This document shows, in pieces, positions 1 to 13,342 of a stretch of 60,000 nt of DNA. Both the position numbers and the translations under genes were made by a program. This stretch comes from Polytrichum commune. Lineage: Eukaryota; Streptophyta; Polytrichopsida; Polytrichales; Polytrichaceae. Each line of letters begins with the position of its first letter. The stretch's first letter is position 1. The notes beneath the pieces were generated by a model, which was not told the DNA's origin, made no database searches, and saw only the letters and a list, made by a program, of their open reading frames with translations. The stretch spans positions 37,884,001 to 37,944,000 of the forward strand of contig OX485806.1 in the NCBI GenBank assembly GCA_950295325.1, given 5' to 3'.

Positions 1-572
1 AGAGACTTGATTTTTGAGTATGAAGTGCAAATTAACAAGATCAAGTATTGTCTTGTGTGTTACCGTGGTTGTTGTTGTTGCAGGTTGTACATGACAACCA
101 AGATTATAGCTTGGCCCCGATAATCATTATTAATTACACAAATTAAGAGTAATTATTAAATCTTGTAATCAACAAATACACACTTTGTCTTGTATTAACC
201 TTGACCAATTAATGAGAGTATTGTTATGATTTGAGGATGCATTGGCCAATGGTTACAAAGACAATTGTGATACTCTTAAAGACTATTGTTCTCAAAAAAT
301 ATTATTATTCTACAATCTCATGACGAGATGAAAACTTACATCCCACTGATGCACATACCACACTGAATGAGAAACATTGAGAGGAAACCTTGAGAGACGA
401 GAGAGAGTAAAAGATGATTGAGCGATGTTTTAGAGTGAAGATAGCAACCCTATTGTTTGATGAATGAACTATAATGTGACAAATGCATATAATAAACACT
501 AATAAATCCTTCCTTAAGAGTATGTAACCTGGGTTTTGGTTTATTTCAGTCATAGCAAAAACCTCACTACAT
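1..572. repeat. Dispersed repeat, copy 1 (cut by window edge)
   Basis: This segment matches 52740-53304 in the same orientation and order. Shared blocks include a run of GTT units followed by a CAGGTTGT/TAGGTTGT word, a stretch about loss of ATG-rich direct words near 225-250, and an ending of the type GAGAGCAAAAAC. There is no credible coding sequence. It is probably part of a long LTR or other retroelement, but no terminus can be seen here because the window begins inside it. Confidence 0.7.
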
Positions 573-2981
573 GCATGAATTTTCTTGCATGCATATATAA
601 TTCATTCGTATAAAAGAACAACATTATCCTCAACGTGTACCCTACTTGTGTAAATAAATAAAAACCTAAAATCCTCAAATTACATATACTTAAGCAGTAC
701 CAAAAAAGTGTGATACTACAATAATCCCACATTGGTTCAAATTCAAGTATATAGATGATTGACTTTAATATACCATTTAAATGTGGGTTTACATTTGTGT
801 TCGGGTCTTAAAAACATAGTGTTCAAAACAGCCCTCAATGGAGGGCGTGCTTTTGAACTCAAAATTGGACCCAAGCTTGAAGATGGCTCCGAGGATGAAG
901 CACAAATAAGGCATGTGGGTGCTATGTGGTTTGTTCTTTTATGTTCTCCAACTTATACTGATTAGATTTACATAACAAAAACTCGTGTTGCATTAGCAAA
1001 TCTACGATGAAACATATGCAAAAACCGGTTGAACATTGGACTTACCCTACTTTAATTATGGTTGTTGGAAGTGCATGTTTGTTGATTTCTTAACTAGATA
1101 CATAGGTCCTCCCAATTGTGTTCACTATTGAGTGTAGAATAGTTATTAATATTTGAAGACATAGTCCAATCTCTTTTTGAGCACGCGTCTTTATGATGTG
1201 TGCTCTTTGATCCTCATCGAACCTCATACCAATCAAATCTAGGGGTCGATGAAGAAAAATAACCCTATACCACCCGCATACCTTGTATTCTTGTATAGCT
1301 TGCATCTCATGTATTATGACTTATGAATCAACACACTCAAAGAGTTTTTCCTCCTACCTTGACCTCAACAAACTTTGGTATTGTGCTTCTTTTGTGTTTG
1401 TTTATTTTTGTGTTTTATTTTAAACATTCAATTTGAGCGCTTATTGGGAGCCGAAAGGATGGTGGACCTAGCATGTCATTATCCAAGGTATTTGCTAGAA
1501 CCATAAAGTTTTCGGTTAATATGCCAAAGACAACATGCACCTCCAAACACCAACTAATTGCTCTTGTACATTTAGGTTAACTAAGATGGCTTTATAAAAT
1601 GAACTCCTTATCAAAAATTTGGAACCATCATTTACAGGTGACTCAAATGTTTGCTATGAAATTTGTTTCTAAATAGCCATATTTTGGCCAAAGTCAAACG
1701 CCTCCCTATTATTTCACTAAAATTGGGGGTTTTGACACCACTTGAACACTCTTTAAACAATATGAAATGCCAAAAGTGGACCAAAACCACCTACCAAACC
1801 ACAAGGCTTTTGAGAGACTTTAAGGATAACTATAATATGTATGCAACTTATCCAAGATAATTTTCTCAATTTTGGAAGCCATGTGCACGGAACTCACTAC
1901 GTTGAATATTTCATTTAGTGCCATATGATATTTTATGTCATTGTGGTAACTTTTCTAACGACATTTCTTAGGAACAAGGTTTACAAATATTGTCATTCTA
2001 ACTTACAATTATGCAATGCAATAATTACAATTCTTGGTATGCTATGCATCCTAACATTTTGTAATGATATGTTGTCATGGATGATTGGAATTTGGATGAA
2101 AACTCACTTAGAAAGTGACAGGTATTGCAACCTTGTAAATCTATAGTGCCCAATTTTTTTTTAAACAAGGGATGACAAATAATGGTAGGTTTACAATTAG
2201 TGTTGGTGACACTACATGGGCGGTTTACAATTAGTATTGAGCAAGACAAATATGGCACTAACTATAATATTTAGTGCAATTTTGTTGGTTATGCCTACCC
2301 CTCAATGATCGTGTGAGGACTTGTGGGTCGGTAATGGCTTTTATTATGAGTTTGAGAGATCATATTACATGGCCCTTAGAATTGAGTTATCTCTTTTTTC
2401 TAGGGGCTAAACAATGCCAAAAAGAGAATAAAAACAAGAAAACGGTAGAACCGTGAGGCTCTGTCCTTTATTATGAAAGACTACAATTATAGTTGTCCAC
2501 TTTGCTCATGCCAATCCATGGCTATTTACTATATCAAACCTTTCTTGGATTTTGTGCACCTTCTTCTCAAATGTAGGTCAAGGATTGAAGCTACTGATTT
2601 ATCACCCAAAATTTTTAGAATAAATAATCAAGAACTGCCGAAATAACCATAGTTAACTAGATTTCTTTCAATGCATTTTAGGGAGCAATTATAGTGTTAT
2701 ATATATATATATATATATAAAATTATAGTTAACATCCACATTAAATAAAGTGGATAAAAAATAACAAGAACAAGTAACGTCCAAGTGTGAACACAAAGTG
2801 GTTAGGAAATTTGCTCTTGAAACGAAGAAGTTGATGCATAGTCTGTGTCCTACAGACATAGCCAACAAAGAGGTTGCAAAAGGACCATGTTAGAAAAAAC
2901 TTAGTTCACACTAGTCTAGGTGGCAATGTGTCCGTGTTATTGATGTCTGGTTTGCCATTGAGCATTGGGAGTGGGCACTCA
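573..2981. other. Intergenic stretch without recognisable gene
   Basis: Only short random reading frames occur (the longest are under 80 codons) and none resembles a known protein. A (TA)n microsatellite lies at 2699-2719. I see no RNA gene or terminal repeat here. Confidence 0.6.
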
Positions 2982-3481
2982 GGGCCACTTCACACACGAG
3001 ACTGACAGCCCGTAACTATTACACTTCAAGCACTCTCATTGGTGGAGAAGACGGAGCCGGTCCAAGTTCGCATCACACTACGCTTGAGGGACCAACGGAG
3101 TATGTGAATGCAAGATGGATGCAAAGTCTACACGGATTCCTACATGCCATTGAATGGACCATGTTTCATGGTCACTTGGACTATTTTCAAAAACCACCTC
3201 TTGGAGGTAGGCCTAACACAAAACCGGGAGACCATGGCACTCCGAACACTCACAACCGTTGACTTATTTTATTTTATCATGTGCAGGGACCTGCATGAGT
3301 AGAAATTCATTGAAATAACATTTGGTTGAGAGCCCGGTCACATATGACTTCACACCACACTTGAGGGTCTGTGACCACACTACATGATTTTGGAGATGTG
3401 TTGGGACGGCCTTTGAACACTTTCTTTTGGGCTCTCACAATTTCACGGTCACGGCTCTTGCCCTTGTGTGTGAAGTGGCCC
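2982..3481. mobile_element. Harbinger/Tourist-like MITE, copy A
   Basis: The left end reads GGGCCACTTCACACACGAG and the right end is its near-exact inverted copy. The element is flanked by TCA on both sides, a 3-bp target duplication of the TNA kind typical of PIF/Harbinger elements. It is about 500 bp, has no transposase, and is closely related to the copies at 5222, 41158 and 42356. Superfamily assignment rests only on end sequence and duplication length. Confidence 0.75.
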
Positions 3482-5221
3482 TCAATAGGCCATGGCACGC
3501 AAGGCCAATGCAGTTGGGGTGAGCCTATTGCCGCTTGGGTGGACTTTGCCACGTCAACAAAGTCCAAAGTAATATGTGTATGTTTGGTGCAATAATACGT
3601 AGACAAAAACCACCATGGTTGTAATCACTCCAACGGTTAACTTAGGACGTCACAAATAAACTCCGAGACCAAAAAAAAAAATGAGGGGTTTTGGGCCCAT
3701 GCCTGCCTTGGCAACAATTGAGGCCCATGAGGCTCATCGAATCCACTTAAGAGGCACACAATTGTTATTGAATTGCAATCAAAATCTCTATAAAAGCGGG
3801 AACTAGGAGCTGGCACCAAGAAACTAACTCACAATCACAATTTCAATCACATAATTTTAAAATGCAATGGCAATGATTTTGCATCCTGCAACCTCAGTAA
3901 ATTTACATGTTTGTTTTTTGTCTGGGCACAAATTGAAAATTCAATTGTAGAGAGAATCCAAAATACAACCAACCTCGCCAAAACAACGCAGCCCGAGTGG
4001 AAGTCAAGAATTAATGCTCATTTGAGGCCTATCCTTCCTAGTAACGACTAAGTTGCTCCGGGTCACGATAAGACCTTTGATCCCCCAAGTCAATTTAAAT
4101 TTGTTAAGAATGTCATGGTAGGCCATGTCTGGGTTTACATTTCAACAACTTACTGTGGCTCTTTAGTAGCTTGGGCATCTTTCTGACTTATAATGAATCA
4201 AAGTGTGAAAGTTAGTTAGGCAACCCAAAAAATGATATTCTAAGATTGGGAAAATTCAAAAAGTAATTTAGAATAAGTTAGACATTCATTCCCGTTTGCT
4301 TGTGTCATTCCTGTTTTCATGGGAGTGTGTCAGCATGATTTGTGGAGCAAATTCATGCTTTTATTGTTTGTAAACCATGAGTGAGATTGATGCCGCGCAA
4401 AACACTGTTGAAGCTATTTGATGCTACTTTGTTGAATTCTAGTGAATGTCATTGTGATTTTAATGATTTTTTTTGGACACTCAACAAAATTAAGTCCCAA
4501 AAATTTTAGGCACCTTTCAAATTGATTATTTTCCGCCCAAGCTGCTAGAGAGCTACGGTACTTGAGACAAAAACCACACAAAAGAATGGAATTCTTAGAA
4601 GGATGTTGTAGAATGTATGTGGTCCACAATGGTCTGGTAACATGTATATACTCGTAACCGGCCACAACGGTGATGTAAAGCAATTGCTATGTGTCCGGTA
4701 CACTGTTTATGGTATTTAGTATCACATGCATAAGAATGTCACTTACCCTATTTTGAGGCGTATGCTAACTACATTGACAATTCACAACTTCATCATAAGT
4801 GTCACCTCATGACACTTATGATTCCAATGTGCTTACTAATATCATGGCATGAGCATGTTCAATAATGATATGAAGTGCATGCTTATGTTACACAACAATC
4901 TACAAGTTGACTAAGTGTACACAAATGACACTTGCCATCAGCATGCTCAAGAACATCTTCCTCTTGCATACGAAAATGGCAATACATGACACTTGGCATC
5001 AATACGCTAAAAAAGTCTTCCCCTTGCATACTAAAACGCAAGACTTTCATCTTACGTATCCGAATGTGCAACTTTGTATGTCATAATGCATATTTTTTTC
5101 ACTTAAAGAAGTTCCTTATGTTGACAATTGTAATCATCATATCGACAATTAATGGCCGTGTCACTTGGAGACCTCTAGGCATCTAATTTAGGCCCTTTGC
5201 AAATAGTGTACGTGACACTAA
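3482..5221. other. Intergenic stretch without recognisable gene
   Basis: The region is AT-rich with no supportable gene. Between 4800 and 5050 there are repeated short phrases around ATGACACTT and CTTCCCCTTGCATAC, so a decayed local duplication is likely. Confidence 0.5.
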
Positions 5222-5722
5222 ATGCCATTTCACACACGAGATTGAGAGCCCATGACCATTACACTTCAAGCACTCTCATTGGTGGAAAAGGTGGAGCCGG
5301 TCCAAGTTCACTTCACACTACGCTTGAGGGACCAATGGAGTATGTGAATGCAAGATGGATGTAAAGTCTATATGGATTCCCACATGGCATCGAATGGATC
5401 ACGTTTCATGGTCACTTGGTCTATTGTCAAAAACCACCTCTTGGAGGTAGGCCTAACATAAAATTGGGAGACCATGGTACTCCGAATGCTCACAACCATT
5501 AATTTATTTTACTTTATCATGTGTGAAGACCCGCATGAATAGAAATTCATTGAAATAGCATTTGGTTGAGGGCCCATATGGCTTCACACTGCACTTGAGG
5601 ATCCGTGACCACACTACGTGATGTTGGAGGTGTGTTGGGACGGCCTTTGGACACTTTCTTCTGGGCTCTCACAATTTCATGGTCACGGGCCCACGGCTCT
5701 TGGCTCGTGTGTGAAGTGGCCC
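5222..5722. mobile_element. Harbinger/Tourist-like MITE, copy B
   Basis: This is a second member of the ~500 bp family seen at 2982. The right terminus CTCGTGTGTGAAGTGGCCC is intact, while the left has mutated at its first positions. TAA flanks both ends as a 3-bp target duplication. It has no coding capacity of its own. Confidence 0.75.
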
Positions 5723-5779
5723 TAAATACCATAGCCGGTGTACTTTATTAGGTTCGAGGACCACTGAATACCGGACAGT

Positions 5780-6917
5780 GCCGGTACTCATCTTGTCGCT
5801 CGGCGCGGGAGCGCCTCGCACACAGACGACCCTGCTATTTCAGTACCAGATCTCTCTCTCACCTACTACGTGCTCCTCATAATTGCAACGATTGCTGCTG
5901 CTTCCTCCCTCATCACGAGAGAGGAGGAGCACGACATAAACAAGCAAACAAACGGCGCACGCTCGCAGACATGCGCAATAATAACTTCCAATCCGGTGCA
6001 CTGCTGCTGCGGTGAGTGACTTTCTCTGGTTCCTTCGTTCATGTCGACCGATGTCTGTGAATCATTAGGTCATCTCGAGGCAGCACCGTCGATCGTCTTG
6101 GCGCTTCAATGTGCTTGGAACTTAGCTTAATGCCGTGGAGGTGAAATGAGATGGGAGAGTTTTGACACTGCTTCTTTCCGCGTTGGCTGTTTTTTTAGTT
6201 AATTAATTGATTAGTGTTTAATTTTAATTTTATTTATGTGTGTGTGTGTGTGTTTTCTGGATATGCGTTCAAACGGAATACTGACGCCGGACTTGGTGAT
6301 TTTCTGTTGCGTGAGTTATGATATCTGGTTTTAGACGTGGCGGCGATTATAGAAATGTTCGATGGCTTGAAGGTGTCTTGTGGATGTCCTCTGTGTTGCG
6401 TTGAGTGCGATTGGCTGTTAAGGCCATCCGTGTATCGCCTCAGGTTGCTGGAACCTAATTATAAGAGAGATGTTGAGCAATGTGCGTGTTCTTAGGGTCG
6501 AGTTGTGCTTTGCCTATCGAAAGGCCAAGAACCTTGGCACGTCAGCAGGCTGGCAGAAGCTTACTGTGGTACTTCTATGTAGTATAACCTCAAATTGACG
6601 AGGAATTAATTGATTTCGCATCGTGCAGAGTGTACGGCGTGTTGCATCGGTAGAAGAGTTCCTGTGGAGGCTGCCGTAGAGGCCAGCCTACAATAAAGGG
6701 CCGTTGAGACGTTCTACAGCAGTCCACAGGTAAGGAGAGGAATTTCTATTGATTTCTATCCAATTATCCACAGACTTGTTCCATCTCCGATTGGAAGCTC
6801 TTTGCCCTCTGGCCGTGGTAATCTATCTTCCTGCTAGGCTCAAAGCTGTGATTTGGTTTAACTTATTGCACTTTTAATTAGGGTGGAGACTAGGTTGGAA
6901 GCGAGTAGTACGTCAAG
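5780..6917 (+). promoter_or_regulatory. Probable former leader and upstream region of the UBP1-like gene
   Basis: GC content rises sharply at about 5790 compared with the preceding MITE, and pyrimidine-rich and GCTGCTGCT-type tracts follow, as in a plant 5' untranslated region. A donor-like CAG/GTAAGG occurs near 6728-6734. The stretch ends at the ATG (6918) that begins a glutamine/histidine-rich start resembling UBP1 proteins. The leader assignment is inferred from position; no transcription start can be fixed. Confidence 0.35.
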
Positions 6918-9900
6918 ATGTACCCAGTGCAGCAGCAGCATAAGCACCATGTGGTTACACTTCTGTTGTTTATGCATGTATAGTCAATATCTACATTAGA
7001 TTGGAAAGATTCTCTCTCTCTTGGAGTTACTCCTTTCTCAAAGACAAAAGTATTCCCAACGACTGTAGCTGTTGATGATGTTCCTTTGGACAATATATTT
7101 GTCGGTATTGAAATATCTCACCTACTGACAAGAGACATTCCTGTCATCGGGGTTTCACGTCTGTAGTTTCCATGTCCTGGCAGCTTTGTTGTACTCTTTC
7201 AAAGCGTCCAACTCAGCTCGTGTAGCTTTCTGTTGTATAGCAGTGAATTTTTATTTGATGACGTCCTCGAGGGTTTGTTTTTGTTTCAGGTTTGAAGAGT
7301 AGGAATACATTTTTGTGCTTCTGTTCACTTGTTCAGTTTTCCATTTTCTCTGCCTTTTTTTGGCCACTAGAATCAATTCCTAGTGGGAACCTACCCCTTG
7401 GGTTTGATGCAACTTCTTGTCGTAGTGTGCAAGTGCATTGCATTTTTACTATTTTCAACAGCTGTAGCAAGTCGTACATTGTGCATTTTATGTGTCCCTT
7501 TTAAATCTTTTTTTACATCTTCGAGCTTCATATTGAAATTGTTCGCATCATGATTTGGTTCTGTGATCTGATAAGGTAGTCTAATACCAACTTCGAGAAG
7601 TCACCCTTCCATGAATATTTCACCAATTTAAGAAGAGTGTTTCTTTGTTGGCTGTTTCTTATTTTTGTATTATTTATTTATTTAATTTGTTTCCTGGTTT
7701 GCCATTTGTGGGCATGCAAAAGTAATGTTAAGACCTTAAATTTATATTGATAGAGCCTAGAATAATGTTCTTGTGCACCTATGTCGGCAATATACGCCCA
7801 AAAGTAACGGAAGGCATGCTTGCTGAAGTCTTTTCCAGTGCAATCGCTTTGGAGGGCTGCAAATTGGTCAGGATCCAAAATTCTAGGAGTGCTTTATGAC
7901 TGCGTTCGGCTTGTTAAAATGATTGTGCGGGTGCTTTAGGAGATATGTAGTCTAGATTGTTTCTGGGCACTGGAAGTATTTTGTTCTTATATACAAGTTT
8001 ATGTGTCATGACCACAAGCTTGAAGACTACAATGGTGGGGTTGATTTTGTCATGGTCTATATAGAATCATATATATTCTCAGCAATGCATTGTGTATTTT
8101 GTACAAGTCTGGAGCACTTTGAGTTATTCAGATGTTGTCTTGGAATTACAAGGCAACTTGTTCATATGCTTGTGTACATTACCTTTTTTTTCCTGGTGAA
8201 GAACACAATTGAAGGTCACACAACACATTTAAGCTTTGGGGTTCAAATTGAGCTAGACCTTCCTATCATATTTTCTTCAATTCATTCTTGCACTCAAGTT
8301 TAAAAGGTGTGGTTGTGATACTGGTTGAATCTCTGCATTTGTAAATCATGGCAGTCATCATGCGGATTTGTTGACTAATTTGACCATCTCCAGCTGCACT
8401 GCAATATTGAGTCTCAATGGCAGGCAAATGTATGTCTCTACCATGCACAGCTGTAGCTCTTTCAGTTTTGCCTTCGATTGCATATTTGGTTCTTTGGCCT
8501 CACATCCTGAGAGAAATGGAAAACATGAAGCACATAACATATGCATTTTGTGGCCATCATTATTATGCACCTACACCAACCTTTACAATTGAATTAGTGT
8601 ATCTTTGGGTAGTAGCATTCTAAACTTTTCAATATTCCCAATTGGTGAGATTATATAGGTTTGGACAGCCTATCAAGGTCAATTGGGCATATGCTAGTGG
8701 GCAAAGAGAGGATACAACAGGTGGCTGGAACTCCCTTTGGACTACTCTCTGGTGTTCTGTGGTGATTGTGGGTATTATTTACACAGTAATGCAAATCAAT
8801 CAAGAAAACATTCAGCCTGCTGTATTGTATACCACTAATCTGCATTCACTGTGGCAGGGAATTGCAATGTCTTTGTCGGAGACCTCAGTCCAGAGGTAAC
8901 AGATGCAACTTTGTTTGCTGCCTTTTGCATCTTCAGCTGCTCGTAAGTGACTGGTGATAAAATTCTCGCATATTTCCTAAATTTTTTACAATGTCAATAC
9001 CAATCATTCTGATATAACTCTAGGTTGACAGTATTATCCAAGATACTACGAGTACTCTAGTTGGTAGACAAACAAGTATTCGGCAATTCGTTGTTCCAAG
9101 ATAGCACCAGGAGTTGCATCACATAAAGCGCATATGAGAAAACACTACAAATTTATCTCAATGAAAATAATCTATGAAGAACCTGAATTAGATAATATTA
9201 AATATTACCAAATTCTGAAGGCTGTAGGGTAGATTCATACACACAACCTGTGTCTGGCTGAGGTTCATTGTTTGTGGAAATGTGATCTATATCCATTCTG
9301 GAGAGCAGTGAATTCATGACAGGATCAAATCTATGTACCTAAGCTGAGTTATGCCTCTGATTTACTCTTGATTGGCATTGGTGGGTTGCACAAAGAGACT
9401 GTACGTTTCCAAGCAATGAACACTTGATGCATATAAAGTGATCTCTTAGAGAAAAATGCTGAATATATGTCACCTGTAAAGTGTCTCTAGAGTCTTTTTG
9501 GAGAAATCAACACATTTCAGAGTATCATATATATTTTCATTGAGTGATTACATACTTTTACTGCATTGGGATGGTGACAGAGATGCTCGAGTGATGTGGG
9601 ATCAGTGCTCAGGTTGGTCTAAAGGTTTCAGCTTCATTTCATTCAGAAACAACAGGTAGTTTCAGACTTATTTCTTTGATGGTTGGTCTGGGAAGCACCT
9701 CATCTGGAATCGCTGAGTATCTTGAACACAGATATAATTTCTGCAATAGTTTGATGGGATTCTGTTGGTCAATTCTGTGTTTCTTACCCTGTAATTCTCT
9801 GTGTGCCAACTTTTGAAATCTCTTAAATGGGGTTTTTGAATAACATTATCACCAGCTTGTATTACCTTCAGCCTGCATTCTTTCCAGTTATTCTTTTATT

Positions 9901-10475
9901 GTGGTTGACATGTCAAGATGGCCACCTTCTTGACTGCTCAAGCTACTTATGCTTGGTCTACGCAGGAAGCTGAGAGTGCAATCACTGAGATGACTGGTAA
10001 GGAGTCTAGTTCAATACATTTTGCTGGCAATTGTTAGTCTTGATCAGTAAGGAAGCTTCTTGTTGTTCACCTTTGTGTACAAGAAAATTAACAGTACCAG
10101 GCACTGCAGAGGTAGTTGTTTTGGGGTAGTGTAGAGATGCCTTGCACTCTCTAATCTTGGCGATCAATATTTTCTGATATTGTTGTGTAATTGTTTTCAG
10201 GCAAGGTGCTTGGTCAATGACCCATTTGATGCAATTGGCCAACAAAGACAAACATGGATTATGTTGGCAGCAATGCAGACCTCTCAAATAAATCTAAAAT
10301 CCGGAAGACCAAGACAAGTCGGTCTTGGCTCCACTCAGATCCTGAAGTGAAGCGGAAGAAGAGGGTTGCAACCTACAAGGTGTTCAGCATGGAGGGCAAA
10401 GTTAAGCAATCTGTTAGAAGCAGCTGTCAATGGCTTAAAGCTAAATATGTTGAAGTTCGCTACCGCTGGTGGTGA
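6918..10475 (+). pseudogene. Broken UBP1-type oligouridylate-binding (triple RRM) protein gene
   Basis: UBP1/TIA-1-like proteins bind U-rich pre-mRNA and act in splicing, mRNA stability and stress granules. Exon-sized matches occur in family order: MYPVQQQHK start (6918); IPSGNLPLGFD..CRSV (about 7371-7440); the first half of RRM1 with YVGNIRPKVTEGMLAEVF (7780-7884); AILSLNGRQM (about 8394-8428); [20 protein letters not shown] (8659-8720); RNP-bearing start of RRM2, [16 protein letters not shown] (8858-8942); DARVMWDQ..SKGFSFISFRN (9581-9655); EAESAITEMTG (9966-9996); and the RRM2 end (10201 on). Most pieces have GT/AG borders in agreeing phase, so this is a duplicated, not processed, copy. 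Two TGA codons interrupt the last RRM2 exon (10214-10230), one where the family has arginine. RRM3 is absent. The donor after CRSV looks like GC-AAGT and the next acceptor has lost its AG. Confidence 0.8.
10254..10475 (+). CDS. DUF3511-domain ORF fused to the end of the UBP1-like exon
   Basis: From an ATG lying inside the decayed UBP1-type exon the frame runs open for 73 codons. Its second half carries the plant DUF3511 signature: SDPEVKRKKRVATYKVF, then EGKVKQS, then a lysine/arginine-rich helix ending in a double tryptophan immediately before TGA. DUF3511 proteins are small plant proteins of unknown function that end in this way, so the C terminus is the natural one. The N-terminal dozen residues (MDYVGSNAD) instead continue the UBP1-like frame without an intron. 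It may be an inserted DUF3511 exon, a small chimeric gene or a relic; expression is unknown. Confidence 0.5.
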   Translation: MDYVGSNADLSNKSKIRKTKTSRSWLHSDPEVKRKKRVATYKVFSMEGKVKQSVRSSCQWLKAKYVEVRYRWW

Positions 10476-12739
10476 TGAGTAACCACAACATCGCTAGAGC
10501 AATTTGAAACAAATCTCAACATCATCATCATCGTGAATAATGTACAACACCTCAATGGCACAGAGGCTGCTACTGTTGTCAGGGAGACTGTCTGAGGCAA
10601 AATGTGGATTGATGTTATGTCATACCTCGAATTGGGGTATGTCAGGAAAGCGCTATGTCTCTACATGTACACACATCTGAGTTGTCATGGGTCACTTCAA
10701 CCTCCAATTTGGCTCCCAGAAATTGATGCAGGAATAGCTCAGATGGAGATTATTGTGAATGGAGTGGAAAACTAGGCCAGTCATGCGAGCAGGAGATGCG
10801 GCTTCTGATGTGACCTAATAGTGTTGTTTTTCAATCAAAGTTTGCTCATGTTTAGACTGGTCAAAATAAATATCCTACTACAGTGACAGCCAGCAAGGAT
10901 AACAGCCAGCAGTTAACATGCTGTTCAGGCAGAAGAACTTGTATCAGCTACTATAAATTGTATTTTCATGAAGCAGAATAGTCTGAAATCGTTTGTTAAA
11001 ATAGACGAAATGAGCAGGCTTTGTAGATCAGTGTATGGATAGTTGTCGGTAGAGATCATAGTCAAAGCAATGCTGCATGTGACATTATTTTCATCTTTGC
11101 ATGTGACCTCCCCATTGCCTGTATCTATAATGCCAAAATCTCAACCACTCCGACAAGTTGTACATGCCATGTTCTGTGGTTGCTTCTGATGAAAACCACC
11201 AAGCTCGTATCACAAGGTATTTGACATCCTCCATCTCCATACTTTTGGCATCATTGTATTTTGCAAGTCATGTTAGATCCATGGAAGATGAATCAATGAT
11301 GCTCTGAAAAGGTTGGAACACAATGCTTTGTTGGTGCATGAGTTTACTAGAACCAATAGCACATCACAGGAAGGAAGCTGAGAAGCTGCATTTGCCTCCA
11401 TTTTCTCACTATTGGCTTGACCTCATTCTGGTAGCAAGTAGGGTTATTTTTCCTTCTGAATCCCTGTACCAGATGTAAGAGTGTAGCAACGAATTTGTAC
11501 CTGGGAATCATCTCATGTGGAAGTTGGAACTTGGGTAACTTCAGATGCATGTGATGAACTTATTTAATGATATAAGTCTCTAAATGAACATGATTGAAGG
11601 TTGATAGTTGTGTCGAACATTGATATTACCTAGAAGTTTGCATTATGGAGTTGATGTCAGTCATTTTTACAACACTTTCTTTTTATTGTTATGGGAGTGT
11701 TGAAAAGGTGAATGTGAAGATTTGTATCCCCAGAATGAATTCATTACTTCTATGTAAATGGAGGCTATTAAATTAAATAAGGAGTTTGCAAATATGGTAA
11801 CTTATGCCCCCTTCTCACCTGAGTTTACCAAATGACCGAAGTCTTTCCTAAAAACTGGGTAAAGCTCTCTTGGTTATAGCGGAGGCATCCGACTATCCCA
11901 ATGCACTTACAAGAACTTGCTATGGGAATTTTTGAGTAGATTTTAGTTAAGTAGTTTTCACACATGCTCATTGTTTTATCTTACAAGCAATGACATGTTG
12001 GATAGTTTTTGTCCCATCCCCAAATGCCTTACTACTCATTTTTTTTACCATCAATTTTTGTTGATGGAGTTCCTTGTGCCCTCACAACTAAGACTGAAAC
12101 CAACCAATCACAAGGGCGGGAGGTGACATGTTTAAAGGTCCTACATTCTTGCCTCATGTCTAGATACTGGTGGGAGGGTTGGTGCTTGAGGCTTAAAACC
12201 TCCACTTTTATACCATTCCACATCATTTGCCAACTAGGCTCAAGACTACATAGTGTCGATGGTGTGAAGGCCGTGGTTTTAGAACCAACTTTTAGGCTTA
12301 GCTAAAGACAAATGGGAAGGGGGCATTAGATTGTTGATTCAATTCAAGGATTAACATTGTGCACTTTTAAAAGGTCCAATTATAGATGTTGATTGTGAAC
12401 TTTAATATGTACTAGTGGGCATGAGTTTTATAGTAATAATTTATCGCTCTCTTTTGAAAAGCATGGGAGTCTACACTTTGATAACGAATAAGCTATTCTA
12501 GCAATCCCCATATATTATGAAAAAAATGGCTATGGGCAGGATTTGGATTTGCGAATCATCTCATACCAAGGGAAGCGTGTCTTAAGCTAACACATTTTGC
12601 TATGCATCCACTTCTCATAGGATATGAAACATGCAATTAATGCAAGATGATTAGCAAACACCAATTGTGCTTTTTTTTTTTTTTTTTTTTTGAGCTCATA
12701 TAAATATCTTATTCATAATCAAAATGGAGACTTCCTTTC
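10476..12739. other. No clear gene; decayed sequence
   Basis: From 10520 to 10775 there are short open stretches that could descend from the UBP1 linker (NNVQHLNGTEA) but they are interrupted by stops and I cannot place them. Beyond that no coding sequence is recognisable. A poly-T tract of about 22 bases sits at 12669-12690. Confidence 0.4.
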
Positions 12740-13012
12740 ACATAATACAGTTACCCATTAATTCAACCGGAGTTTCGCATGGTTGTTTCGCATGCATAAC
12801 TTTCCATGTTCAGTAAGTTTTGGGTGCATGCTTGGAGTCAATGTGGAGGTTTGAACGAAGGACATTCCATATTGATTCATTGGGTACCAAACTCATTTTG
12901 GCATCTGAAGAGGTGGACCCAAAACTTACCGAACATGGAAAGTTATGCATGCAAAACAACCAACTCCCTACCAAAACTCCGGTTGAATTAATGGATAACT
13001 CTAATAACTCCC
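12740..13012. repeat. Inverted (foldback) repeat
   Basis: The arm at about 12740-12826, containing ATTAATTCAACCGGAGTTT, is repeated in reverse complement at about 12918-13005, leaving a spacer of roughly 90 bp. A poly-T tract lies just outside the left arm. The pair looks like a foldback element; no transposase or clear target duplication is visible. Confidence 0.65.
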
Positions 13013-13053
13013 CAATTATGTTGACCATTGAGTCTAGAACGATGACAAATTTG

Positions 13054-13342
13054 AACATGTGTCTTTTTGGTGTTTGTTATTGGATCCACACTTAACCACA
13101 TCCCACTCAAATATGGGTGTCTAATTAGGATAAGTAACCGAATTAAGCACATCTACCTTAATCACATATATTTGTGTGCTATAAGAAGTGGGTATCGAGA
13201 GAAAATGTTTGCGTAATGCCCACATACCATATGCCCCTAAAGCAGATGTGCTTAATTTGATTTATTATCCTAAACATACACTTACATTTGAGTAATATAT
13301 GATTGGGTGTGATCTAAGAATGGACACCAAGAAGACATGTAC
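13054..13342. repeat. Second foldback element, MITE-like
   Basis: Reverse-complementary arms begin around 13054 and 13342 (TTGGTGT ends) and are best conserved in AATTAAGCACATCT (left) against AGATGTGCTTAATT (right). Nearly the whole 290 bp could fold on itself. Sequence at about 13500-13560 partly repeats 12520-12580 directly, so the neighbourhood has been duplicated as well. Confidence 0.6.

Noticed and set aside
3307-5732. Similar minus-strand ORFs in MITE copies A and B sharing a VRAQKKV.KGRPNT peptide
   Set aside because: The similarity is explained by nucleotide identity of the MITE copies; frames are short, have no family match and are broken in copies C and D.
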